Assembly (NCBI GenBank): GCA_017607445.1
Contig: JAEVHH010000003.1
Coordinates: 5,456,001 to 5,520,000 of the forward strand
Length of the DNA stretch: 64,000 nucleotides
Reading direction: 5' to 3'
Source: Histoplasma ohiense
Taxonomy: Eukaryota > Ascomycota > Eurotiomycetes > Onygenales > Ajellomycetaceae
Position numbers and translations under genes: made by a program. The notes beneath the pieces were generated by a model. That model saw only the letters and a program-made list of their open reading frames with translations, was not told the DNA's origin and made no database searches. The first letter of the stretch is position 1. Every line of letters begins with the position of its first letter. Shown here piece after piece: positions 11,615 to 21,400 of the stretch.

Positions 11615-13249
11615 TTAGTTAACTCCAGCCTTAATCATATCTTCCAAGCCAAGAATCTCTGGATCCAAGTCAATGCCCACAGCCTTGATCAGCCTGGCGA
11701 TCATCACATAGAATCCAATCACATAAACAGCCTCAACCAGCTCCGTGTAAGTCAATACGCCAAGCAACTGAGCCATCGTATCCTCCTCGTTTGTGTAAGT
11801 CTTTAGCTGCTCATCGACAAATTTCAATATCACTAACTGCCTCTTCGAGAAAGGGCTCGTGTCGTTTGTGTTGTCTCCGTCAAGGTTGATTTTCCGACAT
11901 GCCTTGATTGCGCCAATGACTTCCTCACTCATTCCGTGAACTTTTGCCACAGGAGCGTTGACATTCCATTCGTATTCGCATTCTAGGGTTGACGCAATTC
12001 GTAGAACTATGAGCTGCCAATCTAGCAACGGCAATGTCCGGGTAGCTTTTTGGAAAAAAGCTGAATACACCCCCATTATCGGCGGGAAGAGCCCAGGAGA
12101 ATGAGACAACAGATAAAAAATATTCCTTTTCATAGGCATTTTTTTCAGAGTAGCCACAACACCTTCAGGGGCCGTTTCCAGATCGACATACGGGATCCTG
12201 CATTGAGACGATTTCGTGGCAGACTCGTATAGAAAAACAGTTTTCTCTGTGCCCAAAACGGGGCTTTGCTGTCTTTCTATCGCTGCGCGGATGTTGGTAG
12301 CGAGAACGTCTCGTTCACCAGACCAGTTGACAATGTTCAATTTGGGGCTTTTCAATCTGCCATCCGCAAAGAGCTCGGTAAACCACGCATAGAGGTCTTT
12401 GATTTCCGAATCAGTGCGCAGAGCAACTTGTTCAGTGCCTCGGAAACACCGAAAAGTTAAACGATTCCAGTAAACCTGTTGATGGGTCAAATTGACAGAC
12501 GCTGCTGGGCCACCACCGCTCAGCTGGCCGTAATTTACGAAGGTTGCGTGGGCTGAAAGACAGCTTGCGATTTTTTCTCCCGACTGTCCAAACACGGAGT
12601 CTAGGCCGAGCATGATACGTTTCCCCTTTAAAATTTCTGCGTTTGGTAATTCCGATTCGTTGAGAACAATGTCGGCTGTAGTGTTCCAGGTTGTTCCCGG
12701 CGAACGATCGCGAATAACGGATATCACTTTCACCCCACGCAAATGCGCAAGCTGAGAAATCATCTGCGAAATGGCTCCCAGCCCTGCATTTTGAATAATC
12801 CAGTCACCCGGCTTCAGCTGCTTCATATCCTCGAGTAGCAAATAGGCTGGGAGCACACAGGTTTTGAGAATTGCCGCAAAGGTAACGTCCGACGTTGGGG
12901 GAATCGCGATCAAATCGTCCGCTATCAATGTTGCATGTGTACGCCATGTCCCTAAACCCAGGGCTTTTGGGATGACAAGATCACTTGGGGTAAGTTTGGT
13001 GACATCTTTGCCACACTTCAAAACTCGGCCCACACCGTCAAAGCCCCCCAGGTGGTTCCCATTAAGCTGGAATTTTGGCTTGATGGGATATCCCCCAGCG
13101 ATAACCAGCAAGTCCAGATGGTTAACTGGTGCAGCAAGGAATTCGATTAGAACCTCATTATCCTTTGGCTCCGGTTCCGGATAATTTTCCAGTAAAAGAG
13201 CTTCTACTGCTTGCCAGCTAGGCTTCGCGAATGTCAAGGCTAAAGGCAT
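11615..13249 (-). CDS. fused medium-chain (trans-2-enoyl) reductase and carboxymuconolactone decarboxylase-like protein
   Basis: Single uninterrupted frame, 544 residues from the ATG at 13249. Residues 1 to about 345 are a medium-chain dehydrogenase/reductase of the 2-enoyl thioester reductase (MECR/Etr1) type. There is an N-terminal GroES-like part with APVNHLDLLVIAGGYP, the Tyr being the family's proton donor, and then the NADPH-binding part with NAGLGAISQMISQLAHLRG and GLDSVFGQSGEKIASCL. No zinc-binding Cys/His set is evident. From about residue 370 the protein becomes AhpD/carboxymuconolactone decarboxylase-like, with LLDWQLIVLRIASTLECEYEW followed by NVNAPVAKVHGMSEE. In relatives the equivalent motif is EWxxHxPxA; here the His is Asn. 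Both halves are otherwise complete. It lies between the P450 and the NRPS. The reaction is unknown; reduction of a C=C or imine-like bond is the best guess. Confidence 0.85.
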   Translation of the reverse strand: MPLALTFAKPSWQAVEALLLENYPEPEPKDNEVLIEFLAAPVNHLDLLVIAGGYPIKPKFQLNGNHLGGFDGVGRVLKCGKDVTKLTPSDLVIPKALGLGTWRTHATLIADDLIAIPPTSDVTFAAILKTCVLPAYLLLEDMKQLKPGDWIIQNAGLGAISQMISQLAHLRGVKVISVIRDRSPGTTWNTTADIVLNESELPNAEILKGKRIMLGLDSVFGQSGEKIASCLSAHATFVNYGQLSGGGPAASVNLTHQQVYWNRLTFRCFRGTEQVALRTDSEIKDLYAWFTELFADGRLKSPKLNIVNWSGERDVLATNIRAAIERQQSPVLGTEKTVFLYESATKSSQCRIPYVDLETAPEGVVATLKKMPMKRNIFYLLSHSPGLFPPIMGVYSAFFQKATRTLPLLDWQLIVLRIASTLECEYEWNVNAPVAKVHGMSEEVIGAIKACRKINLDGDNTNDTSPFSKRQLVILKFVDEQLKTYTNEEDTMAQLLGVLTYTELVEAVYVIGFYVMIARLIKAVGIDLDPEILGLEDMIKAGVN

Positions 13250-13401
13250 AGCTATGGGATAGAGGATGAATGGTTTATGGCAGTGTCTGAAAAGATGAGC
13301 CGGTAAGAGGAGTGTCAAAGCAGTTGGATGAGCGTATTGCGCAAAGGAGGAAATAGCAAGGCGAATGTTTTCTTCTCAAATGGGGCTATAATCTTTGCCC
13401 A

Positions 13402-13414
13402 TCCAAGTCGCAGC
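13402..13414 (+). repeat. left target-site duplication of the SINE-like element
   Basis: TCCAAGTCGCAGC, repeated exactly at 13981-13993. Confidence 0.75.
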
Positions 13415-13417
13415 TTC

Positions 13418-13476
<59 letters not shown>

Positions 13477-13980
13477 CTTCATATTTTTTCTAAGGCCATA
13501 TGCATGCAGTCTGAGACTATGACAGCCTTCACCTCACTAGCCTACCCTTATGTTCAGCTACTCTCTAGTTACATTTCTCTATTCATAACTGACTCCTGAG
13601 TCATCCTTGATGGAGAGACTTCATTATACAATTCTGGATCTAGCCCTCAAGGGGGCCCTTGCCCCACAATTGCTCACGCAATACTCAGCAGTCCCTTGTC
13701 ACTTGGACTAGACATGTAAGAATCACAACATCTTAGGATCCCACACTATACTGAATCCATCTAGACACTCCGTATACATAGTGTTGAACATTGCTCCACC
13801 CTGCAGTGGCAGTTACCAATAGAAATGAGATAAGAAAGGATACCCCCAATATCCACCAAGATGTGATAATATCCTTTTGGAGAAGGTGAGATTCAAACCC
13901 ACTATCTTCTTGTGTCAGCAGTGGTGGCCCCAACAAAGCATTCCATGAACAGCGCTTACCACTACACCATCCACCCCCCC
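13415..13980 (-). mobile_element. tRNA-derived SINE-like element with (AAC)n tail
   Basis: Read on the minus strand, the element starts with a G run and GGATGGTGTAGTGGTAAGCG, which fits the RNA polymerase III box A (13953-13969). GGGTTTGAATCTC at 13900-13888 fits box B. The element ends in a long (AAC)n microsatellite tail (13418-13476, written GTT on plus). It is flanked by a perfect 13-bp direct repeat, TCCAAGTCGCAGC, at 13402-13414 and 13981-13993, as expected for a target-site duplication from LINE-driven insertion. Size is about 566 bp. Box A to box B spacing is somewhat long for a plain tRNA (about 53 nt). Direction, tail and duplication all agree; the parent tRNA was not identified. 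Confidence 0.75.
13418..13476 (+). repeat. (GTT)n microsatellite, about 19 units
   Basis: Uninterrupted trinucleotide repeat. On the minus strand it is (AAC)n and forms the 3' tail of the SINE-like element. Confidence 0.95.
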
Positions 13981-13993
13981 TCCAAGTCGCAGC
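13981..13993 (+). repeat. right target-site duplication of the SINE-like element
   Basis: TCCAAGTCGCAGC, repeated exactly at 13402-13414. Confidence 0.75.
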
Positions 13994-15198
13994 AATCGTG
14001 TCTTATACACGCAGCTATGAGATAATAGTGTTGAATTGAGCAAATACGTATTCATCCAGCTTGCCAGGCGGGGTATGTTTAGTCTATAAAAAGAACTAAT
14101 GGCTGTACTGTAAAATCGGCAAGGAGGGTTCCGTTGTTGCTTAGGCCAGGTGAGCGGACCCTTATGTAACTATTTGAAGAATTCATCATACTAGTGAATA
14201 CAGCCAAGAATTACCGTGGTAATATATTTCATCCGACAATTGGCATCAATTTCTCTGAGGATATTATATTATCACCAGGCATATTATCCTCACTTATGTG
14301 AATCTTATTGGTAATGAACCATTTAAACGTTGACTCCTTATCCTACTGTGGCCCTGTCGAGCGCTACTTGCAACTGTGCTTTCTTCCATCAGGAAACGGG
14401 ACAATAAGAGATACCGGACGTGTGATATATTCCAGGACTGACCATGATGCTAATATTTAGTGCCATGTGTGCTGCCATTGTCTCCGTGGCTACCGTAATA
14501 TCGACACTGCGGTTAATTTCCCTAAAATGATGAGCAGTCGGCACTGGGAACGGCACGAATGCATGGCTTTGATGCCGGCGCACAAGAAGCCTTCTCGTGC
14601 TAGGAATGCAAATGCCCAAATTTGGCAAGAAACGGAGCCTCCATGGTGTATTCGCGAAAGTTCTGGATATCTAAATGAGACCTCAACTCCGTATCCAGCT
14701 CCTTGGAATGTGTAAACTATGCTTGGTTGCCTCGTGGCTAATGTCGGGTGATACCAAACAGCACGACCTGGCAGGCTCGGATCATATATCTCGTCTGACG
14801 CCAACAAACACATATACCTGGATATATATACATTTGCAAATATATGTAATGATTTGCTAGGTTTCAATTACCTCGTGTGAGTGGGACCCTGACTTTCATT
14901 TTCCATAGATGCAGAGCTGATGGCACTCTACTACTATCCAACGGCCAGGAACCTTGTAGGTTGTTCCGAAGCGATGGCATTCGACAACATTTTTCTGTCT
15001 TTCTTCTTGACCTTTCTTGCAATCAGGGGCTGATCCAGTAACTCAGCCACGGTAGCCGCTTCTCCAGGGCGTAAACCTAGTTGAATTGCTGCTGGTCAAT
15101 GGCAAGAAGAATACGACCAACCCAAAAATAATGGCAGACTCAGCACAGCAATGTTATTGCTCCTAGCCTCGGATATTCCCAGTCGCCCCATGGTGCTG

Positions 15199-15206
15199 TA
15201 TAAATA
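15199..15206 (+). promoter_or_regulatory. candidate TATA box of the NRPS gene
   Basis: TATAAATA about 200 bp upstream of the NRPS ATG at 15409. The match is good, but no transcript start is known. Confidence 0.35.
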
Positions 15207-15408
15207 CTTCTCCGTATGTGTGCACTTGATGCGGAATCGCTCGTTATAAACAAGCAAAGCTCAAGTTCAACATAACTAGTTCTTAAAGATTTGGTGCTAT
15301 TATTAACGAACGAACATACTATTTTTCCTGTTGCTTTTTCCAAATTTGGGAAGATCCTGTTTTGAGAAAAAAGAAAAGATAGAAGAGGATCGACGAGGGT
15401 ATCTCAAG

Positions 15409-18400
15409 ATGGTAATTTCAGAGTCCCAGGAGGAAATCCAATGTACCGGGCAACAACGCAAATACCTTTCTCAGACGATCACTGGAAATCAGCCAACATA
15501 CGTTCTGCGCTGGAATATACGTCAACTTTGCCCAAGCATCGATCGGCTTGTATACACTTGGCAAGCTGTTGCTAGCCATAATCCCGTCCTTCGAACATCG
15601 ATCAAATATTCTGGAACCGACCAAGAGCCCCGCCTCATCGTTCTCAGGAGGGCTGCTCCAATTCACATAGAAGGTTTCTCCAATCGTGGCGCATACAAAT
15701 CCTCCTCGCTGAAGACCGCCGAACTCACTGTTATCCTGAGCGAAACTGGTGTTTCCTTCCGTCTCCGTATCCTCCAGGCGTTAGTTGACCGCAGATCCCT
15801 CGCTCTTATCTGTCGGGACTTTGATCTCTTTTATCAAGGTCTATCCTGCGAACCTCACGATCATTTTAAATACTATATCAGTCACATCGCCCAACGCGAG
15901 ACCCAGAATGCGGAATCGTATTGGCGCAATTTGATGAATGGGTCAGTGACCTCGCTATCCTACGGTTTCCCAACGAATATCTCTGGAATGAGGAAGACCT
16001 TCATCTCCGATCTGCATGAGACCTTGGTGAGATCTATATACGACTTTTTGGGCATTTATTCTGTGTCGGCGCGAGATTTTGTCCATGCCCTATGGTCGCT
16101 TGTTCAGTATCGGCATACCGCAGCCACTGATGGCACTACTTTTTTCGCTGTCACTGGTCGAGATACCAGCGTTCCAGGCTATGATACAGTTGTTGGGCCT
16201 GCTGAATTATACTATCCGTTAAAGGTAGTGATTGAAAATGATTTATCGCTACTTGGTTGGATTCGAAAGGTTTCCAAAATTGACCAACAGGCTTCGCAGA
16301 ATGCCTACATTGGATATGACAAAATCCAGGACCAAATCTTACCTCTAAAAGCGCAAGTGTGTATAACTGTATCCGACAGTCTTGATATTATTGAGGAAGG
16401 CGACTGTGATATTCGCTTCCCTTTAACAATCAACGTTGATCTTGAGCGACATTTGGTCAATATGCAATATTATTCGGAGACATCAGAAGATCACGATTTA
16501 CAGGTTATTTTCAACCATTTCATCGCTCTAGTAGAAGAGGCTATTCGAGACCCTAAGACCATTGTGTCGGGCATTGACATTGTACCAAAGGAGGAAAAGG
16601 AGTTCCTATTACGGTGCAGCGAGCCCGTTACCTTGCCCGCCACCGGCCTCATCCATGAACTCTTTGAGCGTCAAGCCGAATTGAATCCGCAACACGAATG
16701 CCTAAACTTCGAAGGCCAAATGGAATTTACTTATGGGGAGCTCAATAAATTATCCAATCAAGTTGCTCGCCAGCTTGGTTGTGGTCGGGGTGATTACGTA
16801 CCCGTTTGCATGGATCGTTCACCTGCATTGATCGTCTCTATATTGGCCATCCTAAAAACGGGGGCCGCCTACGTTATTCTGGACCCTGAAAGCCCCGTCG
16901 AACGGAATTCCTTCATTGTCACTGACGTTCAGGCACCATTTGTTATAACAGATCGGATTTCAGCAATCAACTTTGCATATCCTCTGTTGATCGAAACCCT
17001 GATAGCGTTGACTCCCCGCTTCGATGGCTCAAATATGGGCGTCTGTCAAGAGGCAACCGACATATGTTATGTGATATATACCTCTGGCTCAACAGGGAAA
17101 CCAAAAGGTGTTTTGTTAGAGCATAAATCGGCATACACAGGCCTGATGGCGTTCCCAACTCTGCCAAACCTTCGCCAACTTCTTTTCCATAATCCTATTT
17201 TCTCTGCCGCACAGCGTTCAATTTTCTCCACATTGAAGCAAGGAGGCTGCTTATGCCTGGCCAAGAAAGAAAATTTGACCGTTCGGATTACTGAGATGAT
17301 CAATTCCATGCGCGTTAACGTCATAGATGTGACGCCTTCAACGGCGACTCTTATTGACCAAACACGTGTTCCCACTCTCCGCCGAATGACTGTTGCCGGC
17401 GAGCTGATCAACCCTGCCCTCCTGCCGGTCTGGATGGACAAACTTGAACTCCTCAATGCATATGGCTTAAGTGAGGTTACACAGATAAACTGGCGCCACG
17501 TTATGCATCCCAAGCAAAACCCCCAAAACATTGGCCGCCCTGTCGATTCAACACGCTCCTATGTTCTCGTCCCGGGAACGACACAACTTGCTGCGATACT
17601 TGAGCCGGGAGAATTATGTCTTGGTGGGCACCAACTTGCGAGATCATATCTTAACCGTCCTGAGAAAACGCGGGAGTCTTTCATACAAAATCCATTTGGT
17701 CCCGGTCGCCTCTATCGGACAGGCGATATGGTTGTCACCCATGCCGATGGCAGTATTGAAATGATTGGTCGTATCGACTTCCAAGTAAAGATCAACGGCC
17801 AGCGTGTCGAACCGGGTGAGGTCAACTGCTACATCCAGCAACATCCCAATGTTTTTGATTCGTGGACTGTGTCCGCGACAATAGGAAACCAAAAATCACT
17901 TGTCGCAGTCGTGGTGCCCAGAGGCGAAAGAGACTGGTCAGCCCTTGTCCAGAGTTTGCAGAAAATACTTCGAGACTGCGTCCCATCATACATGGTTCCT
18001 GCATATTGGTGGAAGCGAGATCGTCTGCCACTGAACGTCAACGGCAAGGTTGATGTTTGTCTACTTTGCAGGCTTGTACAGGCGATTCCACCAGAAGAAC
18101 TGCTCGTCCGTTCAGTTTCTCAGAGCCAACACATAAACCAGTGTCAACTCACTCCAATGGAAAGCTCACTAAGGCGGATATGGGCAGAGGTTTTACATTT
18201 GCCTGAATCAAGTATAAATTTGGAAGACTCTTTTCTGAATCTCGGCGGTTCTTCGCTCTCTGCCATCATCGCTGCATCACGTGCCAGCAATGAGCTGATC
18301 GAAGTAAAAGTTCACGATATCTTGCTTCAAAACAGTCTGCTTGAAGTTTCGAGAACGTGCAGGAGAATCCAAAACCAAATATTACGGGTAGAGCCGTTCT

Positions 18401-21400
18401 CTCTTCTTCCTGAAAGTTACATTGCCCCCAACGGAATTGAAGACGCATGGCCTTCGACCCCATCTCAAGAGCCTTTAATTGCCGATGTAATGCTTGGTGG
18501 GACCAAATATCTCTATGATAGGGTGGTAACGTTGAAAGACACCAGTAATGATGAAGTGAAGGCCGCCCTAAAGAAGCTCCTGGAAGCCGATTCCTTTCTC
18601 AGAAGCACATTTACTCCTTACGGAACAACATACCTTCAAACCATTCCCAAGGAAAGCCCCTTGCCATGGCAAGAGCTAGACATGAAACTGGCTGAGTACC
18701 TGGAGAAAAGACCAGTCACCGTCGCCATGGGAGGGCCATTTTTTAAAGTCACTGCACTTTCCACTGGGGAACTAGTTTTTACAATGCACCATGCTCTATT
18801 TGATTTTTGGTCCAGCCGCTTTATATTTGATGATTTGTCCAATTTGATCCGCACACGCCCTGTGGCTAATCGCCCCAAATACAATAAACTTGTCCAATAC
18901 CTATCCCAGAAGGACAAAACCTCAAGTCAACAGTACTGGCGCAACTATCTCAAGGATTCCAAAAAATCAAGATTGGGACACACACCAGGCCCAAATACTA
19001 TCACCAAACTGAACTTGAAGACTCCAATCCCTTCAACCAGTAAAACCATAGGGGTATCTACTGGTTCGATCTTGTATGCATCATGGGCACTAGTCCTATC
19101 CCATGTTCTTGGAAGCTCCGAAGTGATTTTCGGCATCACACTATTTGGCCGAGATGTGCCAATCCCAGATGTTCTGCTTATGGAAGGGCCGGCGGTTGTG
19201 CAAGTTCCCTTACGGGTTAAGATTTCGAAATCCTCATCCATTGGCAAAGTTGCGAAAGACATCCACACCCAAATAAAATCCGTGGTAGATCATGCGCATT
19301 ACGGACTGCGAAATATCTTGCTTGCCGCGGGTCAGCCAGCTAGTTTATTTGACACCTCTGTTAATTTCTTGGTGAAGCCGCCTTCGTCCGATGCAGACGA
19401 CACCTTTAACCTTGTTTCTGATGAACAACCTGGACTTACCGATTATATCAAACTTGAGGCACAAGACTCGGACCTTACCAGCATATCCTTATCATCCAAT
19501 CTAGATCCCAAGTTCGCACAGCAAATCCTCTCTGGGCTGGCATCTGTTGTTGATGCCTTTTTCTTCGATGCAGAGACCCCCGTTAGTTATCTGAGACTGG
19601 AAACAGTCCTGAGTTCCACCTCCCAGAAACATTCCACACTCAAACCCCAGGATACTAATTCTGGATTTGCACATTCGCTTTTTGAGGATATGGTCTCTCG
19701 TTTCGGAGACAAAACCGCTTTAGAGGACGAGCATGGAAGTGCTGTGTCGTATACGCAGTTGAATCAACGAGCGAATCAATTAGCTAATTTCCTTCGATCC
19801 AGAGCAATCCTCCCAGAAGATATCGTTCCTATCTGCTTGGATAAGTCAATTGATATGGTAGTTGCCATACTTGGGATTTTCAAAACTGGTGCAGCATTTT
19901 GCGCCTTGGACCCAACAGGCCAACCATCACGAAACCAATTTATCTTGAAGAAAATCGGAGCAAAATTGATTATCACCGATCCTGCCAGCTCTTATTCTTT
20001 GGAGTGCTTTCGTTGTGAGCATGTGGTATTGGGCCAACTGGATTCGTTTCAATTCAGTTGCGAAAACGTTGTTGTGCCGACGCTCTCTCCTGAGAGTCTT
20101 GCTTATGTGATTTTCACCTCTGGAAGTTCTGGTGACCCAAAAGGAGTTCTTGTCACTCACAACAATGCTTTCAATGCTAGCAAAGGAATGATCGAAGCAA
20201 CGGGAGCGAATGATTCATGGAGATCGCTGTGGGCCCTCAACTATATTTTCGATGGATCCTACTTTGACCTTTTTTCAGTACTTGGCTCTGGTGGCACACT
20301 TTGTTTGGTCAGTCAATCCAGAGTATTTTCAAATCTTGCTGGATTCATCAATCAATTCGATGTTACTCACGTTAACGTGACCCCAACAATCGTCAACAAA
20401 CTCCTAATTCCCTCAGATGTACCTAATTTAAAGGCCCTCATCGTAGGTGGAGAGCCCCTTGTGCCCGAGATCTTGGAGACCTGGGCACCTCTCCTTCCTG
20501 TTTATAATAACTATGGACCCACAGAAGGAACCATCCTAGCGACAACTGCGCTTATAGAGCCAACCAGCACCATCAACGATATTGGCACGGCATTATCTAC
20601 CTCAATTGTTTCCATCCTCGAGTTTGACTCAAAGGCCCCAGCACCCTTGGGAGAACTGGGTGAGCTCTGTTTGGGTGGTCCACAGGTAGCGCGCGGTTAT
20701 TTAGATAACCCCGACGCAACTCATGCGTCATTTTTTTCTCAAGATGATGGATCGAGAATATATCGAACTGGCGATGTTGCTCGTCAGCTCTCCGACGGCC
20801 GTTTTGAGCTGTTCGGCCGAAGGGACAACCAAGTCAAGGTCAACGGCTACCGGATAGAACTTGGTGAAATTGAGAGTGCTATCCTCAGGACCGGCATGGT
20901 GAAGACTTGTGTGGTTCTAGCAGCGAAAGTACACGGCAAGACCCAACTTGTTGCTGTCTGCCAACTGCTTTCTGATTTCCCTGACAATATCGAGGAGAAT
21001 ATCACACCCTTATTGCCCCCTTCAGAAGCACACTCCTTCCAAGATTTGCAAACAATGCTGGTTACTCTTCCACGTTATATGATCCCGGCCGTCTGGCTTC
21101 CTGTTGCGTATCTCCCGCTCCTTCCTTCGGGCAAGACCAACCGAAAGGAGGTATTAAAATTGATCGAATCGATGGAAGATTCTCTGGTGGCAAGTTACCA
21201 GGACCATCAATCTACTTCTGTTAACGGAGAGGCGGATCACTCAGCTCCCAAAACGGACGAGGAACGATTGTTAAAAACTGCTTGGGCTTCCATATTCGGG
21301 TGTAACCTTCATTCTTTCGGGACAACCTCCAGTTTCTACTCTCTTGGTGGCGACTCGATTGCGGCCATCAATCTCGTTAGCGAGTGTCGCAAACTTGGAT

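Larger units (their letters stand above)
13250..15408. promoter_or_regulatory. divergent upstream region of reductase fusion and NRPS
   Basis: 2.16-kb gap between divergent starts (13249 minus, 15409 plus). About a quarter is a SINE-like insertion at 13415-13980. The NRPS-proximal end contains TATAAATA at 15199-15206, about 200 bp before the NRPS ATG. No gene is recognised; ORFs here are short and family-less. Confidence 0.45.

Noticed and set aside
13328..13522. poly-Leu open frame
   Set aside because: It is only the (GTT)n tail of the SINE-like element read in one frame.
13733..13936. 67-codon minus-strand frame
   Set aside because: It lies wholly inside the SINE-like element, including box B, so coding is unlikely.
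13880..13980. functional tRNA gene
   Set aside because: Box A and B are present, but spacing is long, box B has C-to-T changes, and no cloverleaf could be drawn; the tail and target duplication favour a SINE.
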